Assembly: GCA_026225015.1 (NCBI GenBank)
Contig: JAMFRY010000131.1
Location: forward strand, 1 to 6,128
Source: Alphaproteobacteria bacterium
Lineage (GTDB): Bacteria > Pseudomonadota > Alphaproteobacteria > Acetobacterales > Acetobacteraceae
Length of the DNA: 6,128 nt
Reading direction: 5' to 3'
Shown: one piece after another, positions 1-5,104 of the stretch
How positions within the stretch are numbered: position 1 is the first letter of the stretch
How the letters are laid out: each line of letters starts with the position of its first letter
Made by a program: the position numbers and the translations under genes
The notes under the pieces: generated by a model
Told to the model about the DNA's origin: nothing
The model's input: the letters and a program-made list of their open reading frames with translations, nothing else
The model's database searches: none

Positions 1-827
1 CGTTCATCATTCACCCAGATTTGAAACAGCGCCCCGCCTTGCGTTTTCCAGATGAGCGCGTCGAGCCTGTCGCCCGGAAAAACCGGCTTGGAAAAGCGCC
101 CGCCCATGCGGCCGAAACGGGAGACGTGTTCATCGCAAAGCCCCCGAAGCATGGCGCGGCCGGCGACGCCGAAGGTTCCAAGGCCGTAATATACCGGCCG
201 TTCGAATCCGTCGGACCGGGCTCCGGCGGGATCGGTGCCATGCAGCGTGCGATCACCGAGGAGCCGATAAATCAACGATTGATTGCGCCCGACGGGGAGC
301 GAAACTTTCACATCCGGCGCCCGTTCGGGGCGGCTCCAGGGCTGCTCGTCCGCCGGCGTGCGGGGGCCGCCGAAGCCGCCTTGGCCTTGCACGAACAGCG
401 CCGTGCGCGTGGCACCGAGAACTTCGCCGGTATCGAGCGTGACACGGGATTCCGTAACCACCAGCGCGCCCGAGCCTTTGTCATACACGCCAGTCAACAC
501 CCGCGAAACAAAGGCCCTGCCTTGCGCCGGTATGGATCGCACCAGCGACACGCTTTGCTCCCCATGCACCATACCTACCGGCTTTTGGCCGTCATCCTGA
601 AAACCCAGCAGCGGAATCCAGTTACCCCCAGCCGACATGAGCACCATGAAGGTCGGCAGCACCTGTTGCGCGATACCGGGTGAATTCTCCGTGGTGAATT
701 GACGTTCCTTGAGGTTGTCGTCCAACCCGGCGCCCACGCCGACGGCATAAAGCAGGGTTCTATCGGAATCCCAGCTGCAATAGCCGCTTTCGATCTCTTT
801 GCCGATGAGGTGGTCAAACTTCGCCAT
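1..827 (-). CDS. MaoC-like double-hotdog dehydratase, (R)-enoyl-CoA hydratase 2 type (3' end outside window)
   Basis: The frame is open from an ATG at 827-825 to the left edge, giving 275 residues with the stop outside. Related proteins are about 280-290 aa, so only a few residues are probably missing. The protein reads as the two-hotdog hydratase-2 fold that hydrates trans-2-enoyl-CoA. The N-terminal half (about 1-155) has the family text VYDKGSGALVVTES (114-127) and ends in a GGFGG loop (150-154). The C-terminal half has NQSLIYRLLGD (182-192), TDPAGA, GFERPVYYGLGTFGVAGRA (207-225) and GRFSKPVFPGD (243-253). Family knowledge: the catalytic motif is GDxNPLH. Here it reads GDRTLHG, so the His sits one place early and the usual position is Gly197. 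The His of the later PILHG motif is Tyr214. Activity is therefore uncertain. The start lies 1 base after the preceding stop and has a good Shine-Dalgarno, so it is probably translationally coupled to the metallophosphoesterase. The family call is strong; substrate is unknown. Confidence 0.85.
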   Translation of the reverse strand, partial: MAKFDHLIGKEIESGYCSWDSDRTLLYAVGVGAGLDDNLKERQFTTENSPGIAQQVLPTFMVLMSAGGNWIPLLGFQDDGQKPVGMVHGEQSVSLVRSIPAQGRAFVSRVLTGVYDKGSGALVVTESRVTLDTGEVLGATRTALFVQGQGGFGGPRTPADEQPWSRPERAPDVKVSLPVGRNQSLIYRLLGDRTLHGTDPAGARSDGFERPVYYGLGTFGVAGRAMLRGLCDEHVSRFGRMGGRFSKPVFPGDRLDALIWKTQGGALFQIWVNDE

Positions 828-828
828 G

Positions 829-1653
829 TTAATCCCCGTTTGGCCAAATTGGCATTGCCGGCAGCAGCCGGCCGCCGATGCGTACAGGTTCAATGCGCAG
901 CGCCATGCCTTTATCATCGGTTTCGATGAACGCGCCGCAGATGGTGGCGGGACCTTCGGCGGGGGCCAGGCGCTCGCCGGGCATTTTGCGAATGAAGCGG
1001 GTGACGGAGGCGGATTTGGCCATCCCGATCACGCTGTCATAATCGCCACACATGCCGAGATCGGAAACAAAGCCGGTGCCGCCGGGCAAAACCTGGTGGT
1101 CGGCGGTGGGGATATGGGTATGGGTGCCGACAACGGCGGAGACACGGCCATCCAGCGCATGGGCGAGGGCCATTTTCTCAGATGTCGCCTCGGCATGGAT
1201 ATCGATGATCGCGGCGTGGATGTTTTGCCCAAGCCTGTGGCGCGACAGCACGTCTTCAACGGCGCGGAACGGATCGTCCAGCGGTTCCATGAACAGCCTG
1301 CCCATGGCCTGGGCGATGAGGACTTTGCGATTATCCTTCAAAGTGATGACAGCGGCGCCCGCGCCCGGTGTGCCCGGGGGAAAATTCAGCGGGCGAAGTA
1401 GCCGCGGCTCGCTGACGATATAGGGGATGATTTCCTTGCGGTCCCAGGCATGGTTGCCGAGCGTAATGGCGTCCGCCCCCGCCGCGAATAAAGCTTGCGC
1501 CATTTCCGGGGCGAGGCCGAAGCCATGCGAGGCGTTTTCCGCATTCACCGCGACGAAATCGGCGCGGCATTGCACACGCAATCCGGGCAAGGAAGCGAGC
1601 ACGGCGTCCCGGCCGGAGCGGCCGACGACATCACCCAAAATCAGCAGGCGCAT
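829..1653 (-). CDS. ymdB: YmdB family metallophosphoesterase (TIGR00282 type)
   Basis: This is a 274-aa calcineurin-like phosphoesterase that fills the family's usual length. Metal-site residues are visible in the right order: Asp8 in ILGDVVG, Glu39-Asn40 in VNAENASHG, Asn67-His68 in LGNHAWD, His153 in DIHAEATSEK, and His178 and His180 in GTHTHIPTAD. The GFVSDLGMCGDYDSVIG stretch (194-210) is also typical. The characterised Bacillus subtilis member hydrolyses 2',3'-cyclic nucleotides and affects biofilm and RNA decay; the natural substrate here is unknown. The product is cytoplasmic, with no signal peptide. I chose the ATG at 1653 because it gives the family N-terminus MRLLILGDVVG and places Asp8, Glu39 and Asn67 at their usual numbers. 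A TTG at 1662 would add three residues. No strong Shine-Dalgarno supports either. It follows recF by 13 bases and precedes the MaoC-like gene by 1 base. The symbol follows B. subtilis usage; E. coli YmdB is an unrelated macrodomain protein. Confidence 0.93.
   Translation of the reverse strand: MRLLILGDVVGRSGRDAVLASLPGLRVQCRADFVAVNAENASHGFGLAPEMAQALFAAGADAITLGNHAWDRKEIIPYIVSEPRLLRPLNFPPGTPGAGAAVITLKDNRKVLIAQAMGRLFMEPLDDPFRAVEDVLSRHRLGQNIHAAIIDIHAEATSEKMALAHALDGRVSAVVGTHTHIPTADHQVLPGGTGFVSDLGMCGDYDSVIGMAKSASVTRFIRKMPGERLAPAEGPATICGAFIETDDKGMALRIEPVRIGGRLLPAMPIWPNGD
833..837 (-). promoter_or_regulatory. Shine-Dalgarno of the MaoC-like gene, inside the upstream gene's 3' end
   Basis: The minus strand reads GGGGA, then 5 bases, then the ATG at 827. 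The site lies in the last codons of the metallophosphoesterase gene, whose TAA (831-829) falls between it and the ATG. It fixes this start and supports translational coupling. Confidence 0.6.
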
Positions 1654-1666
1654 GGATGGCAAAATT

Positions 1667-2788
1667 TCATGCGGGCTCTATACGGCCATCGTGCACGGCA
1701 TAATAGGCGGCGGCTAGCGGCTGGAAGGGTTCGGCATCGGTGCCGGTGAGCAAAGCGTGCAAGCCCTGGGCCTCGAGCGCCATGAAAAGGGCGGAGCGCC
1801 GGGCAGCATCGAGATGCACCAAAGGTTCGTCCAGCAGCAGCAAAGGTGGGCTGCCGCGCGAAGCCCTGATCAGCGCGGCATGGCCGAGAATGATGCCAAG
1901 CAGCATGGCCTTCTGCTGACCGGTGGAAGAGAGTGCGGCCGGGCGCGCGGTCGCGGCATCCACCATCTTCAAATCCGCGCGGTGCGGCCCAATGCCTGCG
2001 GCGCCGCGTTCGGCATCGGCGCTGCGGGAATCTGCATAGGAAGCGCGCAGCCAATCTTCCACAGCCAGCGCCGGGGCTTGCTCCAGCCGCGCGCCGATCG
2101 GGCAATCCAGCGCGAGACTCACCGTGGGAAAGGGCGCGGCCACGCCGGAGTCCAGCGCCGCATTCAAGCGTGAGATGAGGGCGAGCCTTGCGGCAGTTGC
2201 GGCAACCGCGTGCCGGGACATGGAATCCTCCAGCCCCGCCAACCAGTCCGGGTCCGGGCGGTGGTCCGCCAGCAGCCGGTTGCGCTGCGCGGTGGCGGCT
2301 TCGAAGGCGGCGACCTCCCTGGCATGGGCCGGCTCCAGGGCGACCACCAGGCGGTCCAGAAATTTACGGCGGCCGGAGGCGGATTCAGTGAACAGCCGGT
2401 CCATCTGTGGCGTAAGCCAGACTGCGGCGAGCCGGGCGGCAATCTCGGCCTGGCTGCGCGGGGCGGCGCCATCCAGCCGAAACACCCGGCGATCGTTATT
2501 TTGGTCCGCAGTCCCGGTGCCGATGTCAAAATCAGGTTCCGCGCTGAAACTGGCGGCCACCGCCCAACTGCCGGACGCCTCGATGCCACGGCGCGCGAGT
2601 TCGGAGAATTTCGCGCCGCGCAGGCCGCGGCCGGGGACCAGCAGGGAGACGGCTTCCAGCAGATTGGTTTTACCGCTGCCATTTGGCCCGGTGAATACGC
2701 AAATCGGCGCGCCGGGCGTGAAGCGGAGCGCCTTATAGGAGCGGAAATCGGTAAGGGTCAGCCGGCGCAGCGCGGGTTGTTCAGGCAC
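1667..2788 (-). CDS. recF: DNA replication/repair protein RecF
   Basis: This 373-aa protein is a normal-length RecF, an SMC-like ATPase that binds gapped DNA and, with RecO and RecR, loads RecA at stalled forks and single-strand gaps. The N-terminus LRRLTLTDFRSYKAL (8-22) is typical. The Walker A motif is GPNGSGKT (34-41). The RecF motif GPHRADL (267-273), the ABC signature region LSSTGQQKA (286-294) and Walker B LLLLDE (316-321), followed by a D-loop-like PLVHLD, are all present, so the ATPase looks intact. The start is GTG at 2788-2786; I see no better in-frame start before the conserved N-terminus. It lies 8 bases after the dnaN stop with only a weak Shine-Dalgarno, suggesting translation linked to dnaN. 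The dnaN-recF pairing is classic, but the next gene is a metallophosphoesterase rather than gyrB. Confidence 0.96.
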   Translation of the reverse strand: MPEQPALRRLTLTDFRSYKALRFTPGAPICVFTGPNGSGKTNLLEAVSLLVPGRGLRGAKFSELARRGIEASGSWAVAASFSAEPDFDIGTGTADQNNDRRVFRLDGAAPRSQAEIAARLAAVWLTPQMDRLFTESASGRRKFLDRLVVALEPAHAREVAAFEAATAQRNRLLADHRPDPDWLAGLEDSMSRHAVAATAARLALISRLNAALDSGVAAPFPTVSLALDCPIGARLEQAPALAVEDWLRASYADSRSADAERGAAGIGPHRADLKMVDAATARPAALSSTGQQKAMLLGIILGHAALIRASRGSPPLLLLDEPLVHLDAARRSALFMALEAQGLHALLTGTDAEPFQPLAAAYYAVHDGRIEPA

Positions 2789-2796
2789 ACCGAATT

Positions 2797-3921
2797 TTAT
2801 ACACGCATCGGCATCAGCACATAGACGGCGCGCAAATCATCGGGGTCGCGTACCAGGGTAGGTGCTGCGCCGTCGGCAAAGATGAACTCCACATCGCCTT
2901 CCATCTGCTCGGTCACGTCGTTGAGGTAGCGCGCCTGAAAGCCGATCTCGAGCGGGCCGGAATCGTATTTGATGGTGTCGGAATCCAGCTCCTCCGTCGC
3001 GGTGCCCTGTTCCGGGCTAGCGGCGGAAATGACCAGCAGGTCGCGGGCCAATGAGAGTTTCACCGGCCGGTGCCGTTCGGAGGAAATGGCGGAGACGCGG
3101 GCGACGGCGGCGGAGAAATCCTTCTGGCTGACCCGCAATATCTTGTCGTTGTTGCGGGGGATCACCCGGTCGTAATCGGGGAAGGTGCCGTCGATAAGCT
3201 TGCTGGTGAGCCGCAAGGTACCGATGGTGAACTGGATGCGGGTCTCGGAGAGCGCGATTTCGACATCGCCGCTGACCTCGTCCAGCAATTTGCGCAACTC
3301 GCCGACGGTTTTGCGCGGGACGATGATCCCCGGCATGCCGGAGGCACCTTCAGGCAGCGCCTCTTCCACCCGCGCCAGGCGATGCCCGTCGGTCGCCACT
3401 GCGCGCAGCACGGGGCCGCCATCGGACTCGGCTGCATGCAGGTAGATGCCGTTGAGGTAATAGCGGGTTTCCTCCGTGCTGATCGCGAATTTGGTGCGAT
3501 CGATCAGCCCGCGCAGGTCAAGGGCGGAGAGGTTGAACGTATGGGTGAGCTTGCCGGCGTCGAGCTTGGGGAATTCATCGACGCCGAGCGCCACCAGGCT
3601 GGTGGAATAGCGCCCGGCGCGTAAGGTGAGTTGCGCGTCCCCGCCCGGATGGTCGAGTTCGATTTCGGCATTTTCGGGCTGGCGGCGGACGATTTCATAA
3701 AGGGTCGCCGCCGGCACGGTAATGGCGCCGTTGCGCGAGGCCTGGGCCGGGACTTCCTCGACCAAGGCGATTTCAAGATCGGTCGCCGCAATGGTCAGCC
3801 GGCCCTCCCGCACCGCCAATAATACATTGGCCAGAATGGGAATGGTGTTGCGCTTTTCCACCACGTTCTGCACGTGCGCCAGCGATTTTATCAGCGTGGC
3901 GCGATCAGCCTTGAACTTCAT
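2797..3921 (-). CDS. dnaN: DNA polymerase III subunit beta (sliding clamp)
   Basis: This is a full-length 374-aa beta clamp, the ring that tethers DNA polymerase III and recruits other polymerases, ligase and mismatch-repair proteins. Three clamp folds of about 120 residues can be followed. Family marks are the N-terminus MKFKADRATLIKSLAHVQNVV, NTIPILANVLL (25-35), ATDGHRLA (176-183), GTFPDYDRVIP (245-255) and the C-terminal YVLMPMRV (367-374). The residues around 177-182, 247-250 and the C-terminal MPMR line the hydrophobic pocket that binds clamp-partner peptides, and all look intact. The ATG at 3921 has a good Shine-Dalgarno 5 bases away. It is the first gene of the compact dnaN-recF-ymdB-maoC run and follows a 383-base gap, so it probably has its own promoter. 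No dnaA lies next to it. Confidence 0.98.
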   Translation of the reverse strand: MKFKADRATLIKSLAHVQNVVEKRNTIPILANVLLAVREGRLTIAATDLEIALVEEVPAQASRNGAITVPAATLYEIVRRQPENAEIELDHPGGDAQLTLRAGRYSTSLVALGVDEFPKLDAGKLTHTFNLSALDLRGLIDRTKFAISTEETRYYLNGIYLHAAESDGGPVLRAVATDGHRLARVEEALPEGASGMPGIIVPRKTVGELRKLLDEVSGDVEIALSETRIQFTIGTLRLTSKLIDGTFPDYDRVIPRNNDKILRVSQKDFSAAVARVSAISSERHRPVKLSLARDLLVISAASPEQGTATEELDSDTIKYDSGPLEIGFQARYLNDVTEQMEGDVEFIFADGAAPTLVRDPDDLRAVYVLMPMRV

Positions 3922-3926
3922 GTTAC

Positions 3927-3932
3927 CCTTCC
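3927..3932 (-). promoter_or_regulatory. Shine-Dalgarno of dnaN
   Basis: The minus strand reads GGAAGG, followed by GTAAC and the ATG at 3921. Sequence and spacing (5 bases) are close to ideal, which supports the chosen dnaN start. Confidence 0.65.
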
Positions 3933-3990
3933 AGACGCCGGACCATTGTGTGAAGCCCGCCTAAAACGCCAAATAGCAGCGATTCGCGGC

Positions 3991-3999
3991 ATACTAGCA
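3991..3999 (-). promoter_or_regulatory. Candidate extended -10 promoter element for dnaN
   Basis: The minus strand reads TGC-TAGTAT, an extended -10 form (TGn followed by a hexamer matching TATAAT at 4 of 6 positions, including the key T, A and final T). No good -35 hexamer lies 16-18 bases upstream. Transcription would start near 3984 and leave a leader of about 60 bases before dnaN. The element overlaps one copy of an 11-bp direct repeat (3996-4006). This is a prediction by eye; the match is modest. Confidence 0.3.
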
Positions 4000-4006
4000 A
4001 CCCGGC
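3996..4006. repeat. 11-bp direct repeat, copy 1 (dnaN-proximal)
   Basis: The plus strand reads AGCAACCCGGC here and again, identically and in the same orientation, at 4256-4266, 260 bases away. This copy overlaps the candidate -10 of dnaN by its first bases. Confidence 0.6.
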
Positions 4007-4046
4007 ACGTTGCAGGAAAGTGGCGCTTTTTCAGCGATTCAGCCTT

Positions 4047-4072
4047 GCCGCCGGCTATCGCCAAGCGGCGGC
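4047..4072. repeat. GC-rich stem-loop with a 4-base bulge
   Basis: The arms GCCGCC (4047-4052) and GGCGGC (4067-4072) are perfect inverted repeats. Inside, GGC (4053-4055) and GCC (4060-4062) can pair around a TATC loop, leaving AAGC bulged. No T run follows on either strand, so it does not look like an intrinsic terminator. It could be part of an RNA leader or of no functional importance. Confidence 0.4.
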
Positions 4073-4085
4073 CTGCTTGAGCCAA

Positions 4086-4111
4086 AGCCGCTGAACAGGC
4101 GTTCGGCGGTT
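4086..4111. repeat. Inverted repeat, 9-bp arms, AGGC loop
   Basis: CCGCTGAAC (4088-4096) faces GTTCGGCGG (4101-4109) across AGGC, matching at 8 of 9 positions. In plus-strand RNA the odd pair is a U-G wobble, and two more pairs (4086-4087 with 4110-4111, one of them wobble) can form. In minus-strand RNA the odd pair is an A-C mismatch. Only a weak T tract (GTTTTC near 4123-4128) follows on the plus strand, so a terminator is unlikely. Confidence 0.4.
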
Positions 4112-4186
4112 CCACCCGTCCAGTTTTCATCCTTGGGCAACGGATCAACAAACGCGGGTCGATCGTGATTTTGCCGAGTTTTTGAC

Positions 4187-4240
4187 CGAATTTTAGGAGG
4201 AGATGCGGTCTGCTTGCCTGGCAAGCAAGCTTCAAATTCG
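4187..4240. repeat. Wider 7-bp inverted repeat enclosing a palindrome
   Basis: CGAATTT (4187-4193) and its reverse complement AAATTCG (4234-4240) bracket 40 bases that contain the 17-bp palindrome at 4211-4227. The two symmetry centres are about 5 bases apart. The arrangement could fold as a two-part hairpin in RNA or offer two nested protein-binding sites. Confidence 0.4.
4211..4227. repeat. Perfect 17-bp palindrome, operator-like
   Basis: TGCTTGCC-T-GGCAAGCA has 8-bp arms around a single central base, with no mismatches. Such symmetry with almost no spacer suits a dimeric regulator better than an RNA hairpin. It lies about 290 bases before dnaN and about 80 bases beyond the eipB stop. I cannot assign it to a known regulator. 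Confidence 0.5.
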
Positions 4241-4255
4241 AGACGAAATGACAGC

Positions 4256-4266
4256 AGCAACCCGGC
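4256..4266. repeat. 11-bp direct repeat, copy 2 (dnaN-distal)
   Basis: This is the second exact copy of AGCAACCCGGC. The bases next to the two copies differ, and the sequence between them has no matching terminal inverted repeats, so there is no direct sign of a transposed element. Confidence 0.6.
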
Positions 4267-4292
4267 TGAACTCGCCGAATCCACAACGATTT

Positions 4293-4301
4293 AAAAAAAA
4301 A
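4293..4301 (-). terminator. T9 run just after the eipB stop, possible weak terminator
   Basis: The coding strand has nine consecutive T residues beginning 4 bases after the eipB TAA (4307-4305). I cannot see a stable GC-rich stem directly before it, so it fails the usual pattern of an intrinsic terminator. It marks a plausible end for a uvrB-eipB transcript because the next gene starts about 370 bases on. Confidence 0.2.
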
Positions 4302-4304
4302 CGA

Positions 4305-5096
4305 TTATTTGCAGTTGGAGGCCGGAAGGGCGAGATGTTGGAGTTCGCCGCGCATCACGAAATCCCCAAAATCCATCATGATATCATTGGCGACCCCATT
4401 ATCGTAATATTGTATTTGTGAACGGAAGTCCGGGTTCTGGTCGGAATTCTTTCGTTCGAAAAAGGCAATATCCACATTTGTGCTGGCGTATCCGGCAAGG
4501 CCGGGGAAGGGATTTTTGACCAGCGGGCCGTCGCGGCCCAAAATCACCACGAAGGTATGCTGGGCGCCGTCATCGGTGGTGCCGTCGAACAACGGCACGG
4601 AGAAGAATTTCCTGCCCTGAGCACCGGCATCGAGGATTGCCGCGGTATGCGCCATTGGGAACAGCGTCCCCGGCGGCATGGTCATCACCCTGTTGGCGGG
4701 GGTGGAATAGGTGATGGTGCCGGTGCCGTTTTCGGCGCGGTCGGCGATGCCGGCGTCATCGATGACTGGTTTGCCGTCATTGTCCCTCTCGCTGAGATTG
4801 AAGGTGAGCCGGTTGCCGTTCTTGGTCTCCCAGGTAACGTAATCGGTGACGGTTTTGGTGAGAGATCCGTCGGCATTGCGGATCAGCAATGTCATGTGCT
4901 GGGTGGTGCCCCAGCCGGTGCAGCCATCCGCGATGGAAAACCGCATCTGCCCGGTGGCGCCTGTGACATCATGGGTGCGGACCTTGGCAAGGGAGAGATT
5001 GTACAGCGCATCCTGGCCGGTCAACCTATCGGCTGCGCTGCCGAAGGCGGATACGGGCAGCAGTAAAATCGAACAAGCGACCAACAAGGATTTCAT
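4305..5096 (-). CDS. eipB: Secreted EipB-like cell envelope integrity protein (DUF1849)
   Basis: The 263-aa product begins with a Sec signal peptide (MKSLLVACSILLLPVSAFGSA, cleavage near residue 21), so it is probably periplasmic. DUF1849/EipB marks follow: ALYNLSL (30-36), DGCTGWGT (57-64), WETKNGNRLTF (89-99), GTLFPMAHT (143-151), FDGTTDDG (170-177) and YYDNGVANDIMMDFGDF (230-246). Family knowledge: Brucella EipB is a periplasmic beta-spiral protein needed for envelope stress resistance, with a disulfide between a Cys near residue 69 and one close to the C-terminus. Cys59 and the penultimate Cys262 fit that pair; the only other Cys, Cys8, lies in the signal. I chose the ATG at 5096 because it gives a clean signal peptide. 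A TTG at 5108 overlapping the uvrB stop is closer to an AAGGA but adds an odd four-residue extension. It sits 8 bases after uvrB, so the two are probably cotranscribed. Exact function here is unknown. Confidence 0.85.
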   Translation of the reverse strand: MKSLLVACSILLLPVSAFGSAADRLTGQDALYNLSLAKVRTHDVTGATGQMRFSIADGCTGWGTTQHMTLLIRNADGSLTKTVTDYVTWETKNGNRLTFNLSERDNDGKPVIDDAGIADRAENGTGTITYSTPANRVMTMPPGTLFPMAHTAAILDAGAQGRKFFSVPLFDGTTDDGAQHTFVVILGRDGPLVKNPFPGLAGYASTNVDIAFFERKNSDQNPDFRSQIQYYDNGVANDIMMDFGDFVMRGELQHLALPASNCK

Positions 5097-5104
5097 ATTC
5101 TGGA

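Larger units (their letters stand above)
3922..4304. other. 383-base gap upstream of dnaN, no convincing gene
   Basis: This is the only long gap in the window. It contains the dnaN Shine-Dalgarno and candidate -10, an exact 11-bp direct repeat, two GC-rich stem-loops, a 17-bp palindrome inside a wider 7-bp inverted repeat, and an A9 run (T9 on the coding strand) near the eipB stop. Reading frames through it use rare starts or lack protein-like composition. It may hold the dnaN promoter, a structured leader or a small RNA; nothing here matches an RNA family I can name. Confidence 0.6.

Noticed and set aside
21..683. Long open frame of 220 codons on the plus strand
   Set aside because: It is antisense to the MaoC-like gene, whose minus-strand frame has clear family motifs along its whole length. 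The plus-strand translation is Arg/Ala/Pro-rich and resembles no protein I know.
3977..4040. Two copies of CAGCGATTC carrying GANTC methylation sites before dnaN
   Set aside because: A 9-bp repeat in about 380 bases is not rare by chance (roughly 0.3 expected), and three GANTC sites in the gap are close to expectation. No CtrA-type TTAA-N7-TTAA site is present.
4101..4112. GTTC-N4-GTTC, resembling the alphaproteobacterial LexA box
   Set aside because: The known box is GTTC-N7-GTTC. The spacing here is three bases short, and the first GTTC is already part of an inverted repeat.
3918..4286. 122-codon minus-strand frame spanning the gap before dnaN
   Set aside because: It starts with TTG without a ribosome site, runs into the dnaN start codon, and its Arg/Cys-rich translation has no recognisable domain. 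A shorter overlapping frame (4039-4284) is equally unconvincing.
4277..4301. DnaA-box-like GAATCCACA next to an A9 tract, as a possible origin
   Set aside because: It is a single box matching TTATCCACA at 7 of 9 positions, with no cluster of boxes and no extended AT-rich unwinding region. dnaA is not adjacent.
4203..4421. 72-codon plus-strand frame preceded by AGGAGG
   Set aside because: The AGGAGG at 4195-4200 is only 2 bases from the ATG, too close for efficient initiation. The frame's second half is antisense to eipB, and its first part is the palindrome.
5073..5096. Possible lipobox (LVAC, residues 5-8) in the EipB-like protein
   Set aside because: The Cys lies only eight residues from the start, too early for a lipoprotein signal with n- and h-regions. 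The ordinary signal peptide ending near FGSA fits better.
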